A stretch of 64,000 nucleotides of DNA, taken from the NCBI GenBank assembly GCA_008360975.2, contig CM039179.1:62038666-62102665 (forward strand), given 5' to 3'. Under the pieces are notes generated by a model that made no database searches, was not told the DNA's origin, and was given only the letters and a program-made list of their open reading frames with translations. Below are positions 50,630 to 59,900 of the stretch, piece after piece. Positions within the stretch are counted from its first letter, which is position 1, and every line of letters begins with the position of its first letter. The stretch comes from Lichenostomus cassidix (lineage: Eukaryota; Chordata; Aves; Passeriformes; Meliphagidae). Both the position numbers and the translations under genes were made by a program.

Positions 50630-51200
50630 GGGGAGGTTCAACCAGACCAAGTGCCAGGTTCTGCACTTGGGTCACAACAACCTCAGGCAGTGCTACAGGC
50701 TGGGGGAAGAGTATCTGGGAAATGGCCCCAGCAGAAAAGGATCGGGAAGTGGTGGTCAGCAGCAGCTGAAGGTGATCCAGCAGTGTGCCCAGGTGCCCAA
50801 GAGCCAATGGCATCCTGGCCTGTATCAGCGACAGTGTGGCCAGCAGGACCCGGGCAGTGACTGTATGCCTGTACCTGAGCCGTGTGAGGCCACACCTCAA
50901 ATCCCGGGCTCATTTCTGGGCCACTCCGTTCAGGAAGCACACTGAGGAGCTGGAGCGTGTCCAGAAAAGAGAACGGAGCTGGGGGATGGCCAGGAGCACA
51001 AGTCCTGTAAGGAGCAGCTGAGGGAGCTGGGAGTGTTTAGCCTGCAGGAAAGGAGGCTAATGAGTCACCTCAGCACTCTATACAACCACCCGAAAGGAGG
51101 GTGTAGCCAGGGCGGGGTCGGCCTGTTCTCCCTGGCAACAAGTGACAGGAAGTTGTACCAGGGCAGTTTGACGTTGGACAGTAGTTATGTGATTCTGTGA
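50630..51200 (+). mobile_element. CR1 LINE 3' fragment with decayed ORF2 end
   Basis: The segment matches CR1 from the region around GTGCCAGGTTCTGCACTTGG and CAGCAGTGTGCCCAGGTG, through CTGGCCTGTATCAG, GTGTGGCCAGCAGGACC and GTGAGGCCACACCTC, to the GTTTAGCCTGCAGGAAAGGA arm and a GATTCTGTGA tail. It covers the reverse-transcriptase C-terminal region and the 3' UTR. The reading frame is interrupted. Confidence 0.9.
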
Positions 51201-51239
51201 AAAGCGAGCACGGGGCTCTGGAGAGGATGCAGGATATCA

Positions 51240-51760
51240 CCTCTCGCATGAGTAAAGCCCTCGGGAAATGGCGGCCCGCGGCAGTGCCCGGGGCGGGTCT
51301 CGAACCGGCTACCGGGTCCCTAACTTCGGCACGTCCTCGTCACGTGACGGGCGCCTGCCGCTCAGCACACGAGGGCCGCAGCCAATCAGTGCCGTGCGGG
51401 CGCGCGGGGCGGAGCATCGGCCGGTGCCACCGCGCATGCTCCGTGCCCCGGCCGGGCGCGCTCACTTTCGCGCGGGAGAGTTGAGGCGGGGAGGGACAGC
51501 GGAGGTGACAGCTTGCGGGGGCCGGGCCGCGAGCGGGCGGTAAGTGCCACCGCGGGCACGCGGGGCGGGGGGAGCGCGGAGCGCCGGGGCTCGGCGCACC
51601 CCCAGGGCTGGTCACGCAGCGCCGCTCTCCCCGCAGCGCCAGTGAATGGATCCTGCCGCGGCGCGGGCAGAGCGGAAGGGGCGAGGGGGGCCGTGAGGCG
51701 ACACCGGGGGACCCGGCTAGGTGCTGGGGAGAAATACCTGTGAGAGCGGTGAGGCGCTGG
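51240..51760. promoter_or_regulatory. PHF11: CpG-island promoter of PHF11
   Basis: This dense CpG block begins about 40 bp past the CR1 tail. It contains a palindromic TCACGTGA E-box (51340-51347), a CCAAT box in GCCAATCAG (about 51383) and an E2F-type TTTCGCGC (51466-51473) with a plus-strand donor shortly after. It stands about 5.3 kb before the first PHF11 coding exon. Long frames on both strands here are GC artefacts. Confidence 0.75.
51440..51539 (+). other. PHF11: Candidate 5' exon of PHF11, probably non-coding
   Basis: A consensus donor GTAAGT at 51540 ends the GC-rich block. An ATG at about 51437 opens a frame to the donor, but joining it to the acceptor at 56815-56816 does not keep the frame of the zinc-finger exon, so I treat the exon as 5' UTR. 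Its start is nominal. Confidence 0.45.
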
Positions 51761-51893
51761 CACGGGCTCCCCAGAAAAGCTGTGGGTGTCTTCTCCCTGG
51801 CGGTGTTCAAGGCCAGGCTGGATGGAGGTCTGAGCCGCCCGGTCTGGTGAAAGGTGCCCTGCGCACGGCTGGGGGGTTGGAACGACACGGTCA
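51745..51893 (+). mobile_element. CR1 LINE 3' end fragment
   Basis: The fragment contains GGCACGGGCTCCCCAG, GGTGTTCAAGGCCAGGCTGG, GATGGAGGTCTGAGC and GGGGGGTTGGAACGA, a clear CR1 3' order. The terminal repeat is degenerate. Confidence 0.88.
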
Positions 51894-52045
51894 CAAGTGA
51901 AAGGTGATCAGAAAGCCAGCTGTGTTTGTTCTTGTTCCACGCAAAATCTGGGTGTGTTCGTTCTGTAATGAGTCGGGGAGAATGGGGAGGGGAATGTAGG
52001 TGGTATCCGGCCATGACGTCTCCAGCCGTGCTTCTTTCCCCACAG

Positions 52046-52064
52046 AGCGCAGATGAGGGACACG
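52046..52064 (+). other. PHF11: Possible 19-nt leader exon of PHF11
   Basis: TTCTTTCCCCACAG followed 19 bases later by ACG/GTGAGT gives a good acceptor-donor pair. Its ATG does not connect in frame with the next coding exon, so if used it would be an untranslated leader exon. There is no other support. Confidence 0.2.
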
Positions 52065-52809
52065 GTGAGTGTAGGGGAACAGCTGTGTGATTTCTTTCTT
52101 TCTTCCTGCTTCCATAGATCCAATCCTGCACTGCGCTGGAAGGAAGCGGAGAGCACAGCAGGAGCTGGGGCAGTGGGTTTCAATAGCATGCTGGAAATCA
52201 GGGGACTTGGGTTCTTATCCTTACTCCCCCTATGATATGCTAAGTGAGATTCTGTGCCTTAGTTTCCGTCTTGTGTAAAAGATGTATATTTACATGCAAG
52301 GATGCTTTCAGAACTGGGTCTGGAGGGCAAGTACTTAGACAAACGGGAAACTGCAGGGCTGTTCTTGTCCCTTTTTACTTTCTGTTTCCTTTCCCGTTTT
52401 CTTGCCTTACATCACTATTGGGAAAACAAAACAAGCCAAAACGATCAGCCCTGCTTCTGTGAAATGGCACAGGTACAGGAGAAGCAGCCAGGTGTGACTG
52501 TTCCTTTCTCTCAGCTGCCACTCCTGTTTTGCTCTGTCATGAGTGGAGGGGCAGCAGGAGGGCCCCCAACTCTTATAGCTGAATTAGTCCCCCTGGGTTC
52601 CCACAGTCTGCACCCATGGTGGTGACAGTGAAAACAAAGGGTCGCAGAAAGACTTTGTGACAACAAGGGATCCACTGTAAAACAGCAGGTTAAAATCCAG
52701 CATGGATAAGTGGAAGATGATGGATGTGTCAGAGCAGCAACCATAATGCTGGTACCTTCCCTTTTTTCTAATGCCACTTCAGAAAGAGATCTGGGGAGCT
52801 GTAGTACTC

Positions 52810-52903
52810 GGTAATGTTGGTCTAGTTGACAGGGTGGTGTTGGGTCATTGGTTGGACTTCATGATCTCAGAGGTCTTTCCCAACCTGACTGATTCTGTGG
52901 CAA
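52810..52903 (+). mobile_element. CR1 LINE 3' end fragment
   Basis: GGTTGGACTTCATGATCTCA, GAGGTCTTTCCCAACCTGAC and TGATTCTGTGG mark the extreme 3' end of a CR1 copy. Confidence 0.85.
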
Positions 52904-53836
52904 GTATATGAATCTCACGGAAAGGTGTCCCTTCAGGGGAAGGTTGGGGGGGGGGGGCAGGAGGACAAACCCCTGGGTCTGTCCCTGTGATTTCTGTGTT
53001 GAATTCTCACCTCCAGTTAGGTACTTTTGTACCTTCTCTTGTTGTGGTCACGTTGCACGGCAATACCCAGGAGGTGTAGTTGGTGCAAAACACTTTGTGG
53101 TTTGCGAGGGAAAGAACAAGACCACAGGGCTCCCACACCACCTCACATTCCTCTCTGAGGCTGTGTCAGCACAAACCACCGTCCCTCCACCCAGTTTCCA
53201 TTTCTGCTCTGATTACTGTAGGCCTATCTCGTGTTGAGCTTTGTGTTTTCTTCACTGCTTTGTGCTTCTGATAATTCTACGGAAGTGTCAGCTCTGCACT
53301 CAGAGGCAGTCTAAAATGGGATTGGAATAGGAAAAAAATAATAAGGAAAAAAGAAAAATACAGTGACGTTGTGACTTTGTAGTGTAAATGGTAGCTCATG
53401 CTTTTGGAGGTGGTTTGCTCCTCTTTGAGTAGAGGAGGGATAGAGAGGTGATAAAAACTGCAGACCAGCTTCTGTACAAAGAACAGCTAAATAGTTTCAG
53501 ATTCCTCGACTTGAAAAAGAGATGTTAGGAGAAACAGTAACAGAGCAATGCTGTCATGAGTACTACTGATAGAGTGGAGTAAGGAACAAGGATTTCTTGC
53601 CTTTTCGGACCAATATGTCATCTGGAATCCCTGAGTGGCAGGCTTAAGCCCTGCAAAAGCAAGGCATTGTTCAGATGAAGTATGATTAAAGTGTGAAACT
53701 GGAAACCTCCCCTTAGCCTCTCCTTCTTGTGTAGGAGCAGCCAGCCAGATCCATTGCTCTGTTTAACTCCATATCCTCTTCCTGGTAGTACTCTGTAGCA
53801 GGAAGCTTGGGAAGAGCACAGGCTCCAGTGGGGCTG

Positions 53837-54910
53837 TGTTGGGTTTGCATGGCCAGGTTTGGGTGGCAGGGGGCTACAGTGGTGGCTTCTGTGAGAAGCT
53901 GCCAGAGTGTCAGTGCCAGCCAGCTCCAGGACAGACCTTCCACTGGCCAAGGCTGAGCCCAGGAAGGAAGGATATCCATCAGGAAGGATAGTAACGCCTC
54001 TGTGGTAACATATTTAGGAAGGAAGGAAAAAAAAAATTATTGGGCAGATATAATTGTGGCCAGAGAAGAGTGGAGTGAGAATATGTGAGAGGAGCAACTC
54101 TGCAGACACCAAGGTCAGTGGAGGAGGGGCAGGAGGTGCTCCAGGTGCTGGAGCTGGGGTTCCCCTGCAGCCCCTGGTGCAGCCGTGGTGAGGCAGCTGT
54201 GCCCCTGCAGCCCATGGAGAACCACAGGGATGCAGAGATGCACCTGCAGCCTGTGGAGGAGACCCACACTGGAGCAGATGGATCCCTGACAGGAGGCTGT
54301 GACTCTGTGGGAGGCCCATGCTGGAGCAAGGTTCTGGCAGGGGCCTGCAGATCCATGGAGAGAGTAGCCCAGGCTGGAGCAGGTTTCCTGGTAGGACTTG
54401 TGACCTGGTGGGGGCTCAAGGACCATGGCTGTGCCTGAAGGACTGCACCCCATGGGAGAGTGACCAGTGTTGGAGCAGTTCAGGGAGAAGTGTTGTTCAT
54501 GGGATGGACTCACGTTGGAGAAGTTTGTGGAGGACTGTCTCCCATGGGAAGGACTCTCCTCCCTGAGTGTGGCAGGAATGAGTGATGAACTGACCATAGC
54601 CCCCATTCTGCATCTCCCTGTGCCTCTTGGGGGCAGGAAGTAGGGTTTGGAAAGGAGGGAGGGGTGAGGGCAAGGTGGTTTTAAAATTTATTTTACTTCT
54701 CATTATCCTACTCTGATTTTGTTAGTGTTAAGTTAATTATCCCCAAGCTGAGTCTGTTTTGCCTGTGATGGTATTTGGTGAGTGATCTTTCCCTGTCCTT
54801 ACCTCAACCCATGAGCCTTTGTTATATTTTCTCTCCCTGTCCAGCTGTGGAGGGGAGTGATAGAGTGGCTTTAGGGGGTGCCTGGCATCCAGCCAGGGTC
54901 AACCCACTAC
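53837..54910 (+). mobile_element. Solo LTR, ERVL-like, in PHF11 intron 1
   Basis: The block begins TGTTGGGTTTGCATGGCCAG and ends CAGCCAGGGTCAACCCACTAC, so its ends form a near-inverted TGTTGGGTT/AACCCA pair. Inside is a run of related units around CTGCAGCCCATGGAG, CACTGGAGCAG and CCCATGGGAAGGACTC, then TTTATTTTACTTCTCATTA and CTCTCCCTGTCCAGCTG. I recall this organisation from long ERVL-type LTRs of songbirds. No internal viral genes flank it. The 163-residue minus frame across it is not a gene. Confidence 0.75.
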
Positions 54911-56830
54911 GGGGAGACAGGATACAGAGCTAAACAGAGCAGTCGGTGCAGGCTGGCTGCTTCTGCACAGAGGAATGGCCAATCCACTGCTTTAGGATTT
55001 CTACAAAGATGCTGGAATATAATCCCAAGGCTGGCCTTGACCAAGTGTCTTCTCTTCTCCATCAGCACCAGGATTTCTCTGGAGCCTGTAAGAACACTGG
55101 GAACTCTAGACTCCACCTTTAGCCCCTTCCTTACAAAATTCTTAAGAGCCGAATCTTCTGACTGGGCCTGAGCAGGTCCTATGTATCTGCATCGATTCCA
55201 GGTATTGGCTTGCTGCAGAGAGCTTTTCTCGTATCTTATCCATTCAAAGTCAAGTTCATTCTGCTTTTTAATTGCTTTCTGTGTTTTGGGGGTTTTTATT
55301 CTATTTCTAATATGTCATTATTTCTGTTGTATTGATTTAATGCTCAAATTCCAAGACTGATATGATGGTCACTGTATAGATGGGTACTGGAAATCAGTTT
55401 CTACCCTGCCTTGCTTACAAGACATAGAAGGACAGAGTGGGGAAAAAAGTCTAGGTGTGTACAAAGGCAAAGTGACTTGTGATTAAATAAAGTGTCAGTA
55501 GCATGAGCCAGGGGGAGAAAACAAATAAAAAATGCCCTTCCACTCTGGTGGTGTTTTCACTTGGGGCTACCCAGTCTGTTTTATGCAAGAGAGATGGGGG
55601 CTAATGAAAACAGTTTGTCTGTTGAAAGCCAGAAAAAAGTTGCAGGATTTGCTGGACTACAAGATTTCCTGCCTGTTTTGTACTTAGACCTTACTACCTC
55701 TTACTAGAATAATTTAACTTCAGATCTTATTTCTTGAAAATAAATGCCAATTTTTCTCCTCCCTTGTTGTACAGGAGTTTGTGCTGTCAGATGTGACGTC
55801 TCCAGCAGAGGATAGTTTGGAGTATCACACCTTGTAGGAGTGAAAAGTTGTTGAAGACTTCTGCAGTGGACTTGCACAAAAAACACAGACAAAGTAAAAC
55901 TTCTGCTATGAATGTTGTGATGTGATGCTCTAAAGTGCTGGTGGGGGGTGTGTGTAAAGGCTTGTCTGGAAATACTTAGACTGGTTTTGTGAGATGAGTA
56001 GCTGGCCTCAAAATTTTGCAGCTGCTGGAGGAAAAGGACTGTGTGAAGAACAATTGTGGCTTAAGTGGATATGGCAAGAAAAAGATAACAGCTGTCCCTG
56101 GAGCAAATCCCAGGGCTCAAGGAAAATTCTGTCAGTCCTGTTAACACTTCACCTTGTTGAGAAAGAATGTTTGACTCTCTCATTTATGATTTGTTCTTCT
56201 GCCCAAATTTACTTCCAGGCCTCTCCATGCTACTTTGGTACATCCTTCTTACAGTAAAAAAAAGTAGTGTTTCTTCCTTGTTTTCTGTGAACTCCTGGAA
56301 GGCACTGGCAAAGCTTGGGGACAGCTGTTTTTCTCTCCTTTGTTGACTTGCAGACCCACATGTGGCAGCAAGTAGCTTAAGAAAACACTGCCATAAATGA
56401 TTGCCCTCCTCCAAATAAAGGAGTTTCACACCTTAGGGCATGACTTGCTGGGCCACTCATGGATCTGATTGGAGCACATATTGCCAAGCAGGCTTGAAAA
56501 TTCATGTGTTTTGTTATCGCTTGTGTTTTGTAAATCACTTGTTAGTGATTTTCCAAGTGCAGATAAACCACTCTTTCTCCTTCTCTAATTGTTGGAGCTC
56601 CTGGCATCTGTTTTCCATCCCACTGCTGTGCCAAGAGTGGGCTTTGCCTATTCTGCTGGTAGTTGTTACTGGAGGAGCAAAGCACCAAGGTTCAGGGAAT
56701 GTAGGTGAAGGAGCAGTTTAGAGTGCAAGTGTTGGCAGGCTCTGCTTTTCTCTGTCCTGCCTGGCCTATAGTAGTTGTCAACTGCTTTGTGTTTTTTCCC
56801 AGTTTTCCTGCTCTAGGTGCGTCCTGGATA

Positions 56831-56938
56831 ATGGCAAAGATGGTGAGAAGAACATGTGCATTTTGTTCAGAAGGCGAGGCTGGCTCTGTAATGTATGTTG
56901 CCAAAGAGACAGATATTGCAGCTCATCAGGATTGTCTG
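56831..56938 (+). CDS. PHF11: PHF11 first zinc-knuckle exon
   Basis: The likely acceptor is CTCTAG at 56811-56816. ATG at 56831 has A at -3 and G at +4, and the next in-frame ATG is nine bases on. The exon encodes [18 protein letters not shown] through IAAHQDCL and ends in phase 0 at GTGAGT. The frame stays open upstream of the ATG, so an N-terminal extension from an unseen exon cannot be excluded. Confidence 0.9.
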
Positions 56939-59900
56939 GTGAGTGTATTTCGTTTGTTGGTACTAAAGAGCAATGGAGAAGAAGGGATAAGGGGGAAGTT
57001 TCCACTACTTTTCTGTTTTTGACTTTGCAGTGATGTCTGAATTGAAAGGCTGGTTACTCAAACCAGCAAGTTTATATTAGATTGAAAAGCTGTGAAAAGC
57101 CCCAGGCTTAGCCAGGATCTTGGAGTGGGAGAGGACATGTCTGCACAGCTGAAGCTCTTGATTTGTGGTGTTTTCATGTATGCCTGTTGCTGGTCAGTGG
57201 TCCTAGACACACATACAGTGTTAGGAATAGGTCTTCTTGACACACTAAACTGGATGAGGCTTCTCAGACCCACAGAAAGTTGTGTACTTAAACCTTTGCA
57301 GGAAAATATCCACATCACTTGATATATGATGGTTAAAAAACTTTCCAGTCTGTGCCTTATTTAAAATAAGGAATAAAAACATCAGAAGTTGATTATATAA
57401 AAATATCTGTCAAGCTCTAAGTATGTTGCAGTCCCTCTACTCTTCTTGCCTCCCATTTATTCTGGAATCGTGGTGGAGCTGGTTCTTGGTGTGCAGAATC
57501 AATTACAGCTGCTGTATTCTCCTTTCAGCAGAGGAGGAATATAGCTGAGGGTCATTTAGAGCGCGAGATTGCTACTAGAACAGCTTTCTGGCTGTCACTG
57601 TCCCAGCCTTCTAATTCTCGTGATTGTGATGTCTACATCTTTATTTTTCTTATACCTTTTTTGGTGTTGTTTTTTTTTTTTTAATCAGAGTGTTTCACAA
57701 GCATTTGATACCTCTTTCACAGCATTACTTGGATGTTTTGTTTGAAACAGGTTTCATCAGGGCTTTAATGTTGCTCCAATGTTAAAACCTTTTTTTCTCT
57801 CTGTTTTTCTTTTTTTCTCCTCCTTTCTCCTGCCAGCAACTTTTTTCATTTCTCTGCCTTAGGCTTCTTCACGCTGTTGGGGTTCTTTGCCATCAGCTAT
57901 CACCTTCTGCGCAGGCAGACTGTGCCTGCTAGCTAATGAAAGGGTAGCTCCCTTTTGTTTGGAGTTAGCTACATATAATGCTCAGGAAATAGTTGACGAG
58001 AACTTCCCCTTCCTCACTCATTGCCATGGCTTAGCAGTTCTGTGGGAATTAAAGTGGCCTGAGTGTGCATGTTTACATTTTTAGTGGGTTTCTCCCAGGA
58101 GGCGTGCAATGTTTCTGTTTTTCTCCTGCAGTCAACTGTTCTCAGCACTGGGCTGTATGGAAATTGTATTACAGAGAATTGTTGCCTCCAGCTGTAGGTC
58201 TGAACAACTGAGCACGTAACAAGATGTCCAAGGGGTGTGGAGGTCTGTTGTCTTAAGAGCTTCTCATCTTTACTCTGGGTACCCTGGAATTTCAGATTTT
58301 CTTCGTTCATGTTTCTTAATAAGTTAAGAACCTTTCTCACCTTATTATATTTTCTTAGTTCACCTTCAGGCTATATGAAATCTCCTGTGTAGAAGGAGGA
58401 ACTTTTTTTGACTGCAGAAATATTTAAGCACAGCTCCTTGTTTCAGTGTGGGTGAAACCTCTTAACACAGAGAAAAATCAGCCTCTTTAGGCAGGGCAAG
58501 TGCAAGAAGAAAGGATGTACTCCTTGTCTCTTTTCTGCACCGGTGAGTGAGTCACTCTTATTTCTTCAAATCGTCTCTTTTTGTCTTTAGTTATTTTCCT
58601 CTGGATTCGTGGAATCTGAAGATCATAACCCAGAAAATCTGGAAATAAGGTTTGATGTGAAATCAGTTGAGAAAGAGCTCAGGAGAGGAAAGCGGCTGGT
58701 AAGGAAATGTTTCTGAATCTGCCCTTAATCCTGTCTCGTAGTATTGAAGGTTGTCTGGCCTGTTCTGTGCTTAAAAAAAAATGCAGCAAAGTAGCTGGTC
58801 CGTCTGATCTACTAAGATTAGGGAAATTACAGATTTAGTGTTACAGTCATTGACTTGACATTTGATTTGGTGAAATTTAGTTCATTCTGTATTAAAATGT
58901 AGGGGGTTTCTTTTGGCCTTTGTCCTTAGTTGAAGTTTCCTGAGAGTTTGCTAAAGTACTAAGCCAGTGTCTGAAACAAAAGAACGCAGTCCATAATTGT
59001 AAAAGGAAACACCTGACTTCAGCAGAAGTAAAGTTATTTATATGAGGGTTTTTTTAATTGCATTTGTCTTCAGATGTACTCCTCCCCTACATTCCTGGGG
59101 AGGAGTTTAGCCTAAAAAACATAAATACAAACACTAATACCAACTAGTATTGAAATAACTTGGGAAAGTTGCCTAGTGGTCTCACGTGGCTCTTTGCACC
59201 ATTTTACAAATTTATCAGTATGAAATAGAGGTAAGATAGCAAAAAGGTGGCTGAAATAATGATCAGGGTAGGAGTTTGCAGGAGTGAACTTGCCTGATGA
59301 ATTCCACAGAGGTGACTTGCAATGAAATACTGGATTTTCCCACAGAGGATGTCATTTGCCCTGTCTGGCAGGATTTGGAGTAGCTGCCTGTGACATTTAC
59401 CTGGTGAACCCCCTCCTGTTGTAGATGTGCAACTTCTGCCGCAAGAAGGGGGCCACGGTGGGCTGCGAGGAGCGCGCGTGCCGCAGGAGCTACCACTTCT
59501 TCTGCGCGCTCTGCGACGACGCGGCCGTGGAGACTGACCAAGTCAAGGGCATCTACCGGTACCTCTCCAAGTGTCTTCTGACTGTCATTGCCACTGTCTG
59601 GGCGGGGTGTCAGCAAGAGGGACTTCACTGGGCGGGCTTTGAAGGGTTTTTAGGGAAGGAAGGAAGTTCACCTGTCTTAAAGTGATGCTTGATCCTCTGT
59701 TGGAGAAATGTTTTCATTTCACAGGAAACCTTCACTGCAGTGGGAGGGAATCTATTTCATGTTTGAGCCTGTAACATATCTGAAAGATCACTAGGCCAAA
59801 ACTGAGGAAGTCAATCCTGACTCTCTAGTTAATCCTCAAGGACCAAGGTTTTTGTTAATGTCACTCAAATTCTTGATCTTTTGTTGGTTCAGAAGCTCCA

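Larger units (their letters stand above)
51540..56816 (+). other. PHF11: PHF11 intron 1 region
   Basis: About 5.3 kb lie between the CpG-island donor and the first coding exon. About a quarter is transposon-derived (two CR1 fragments and a 1.07-kb LTR). I see no other gene. Confidence 0.6.

Noticed and set aside
50406..50900. 164-codon minus-strand open frame
   Set aside because: It is the antisense of a CR1 fragment on the plus strand.
51296..51306. tRNA-like B-box on the minus strand in the PHF11 CpG island (complement GGTTCGAGACC)
   Set aside because: The T-arm has one mismatched pair, and no matching A-box or acceptor stem lies at the right distance, so it is not a tRNA gene.
51340..52131. 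263-codon minus-strand open frame
   Set aside because: It spans the PHF11 CpG island and a CR1 fragment. Its composition is GC-driven and no splice or domain evidence supports it.
54115..54606. 163-codon minus-strand open frame
   Set aside because: It is wholly inside the ERVL-like LTR and is produced by the LTR's internal repeat units.
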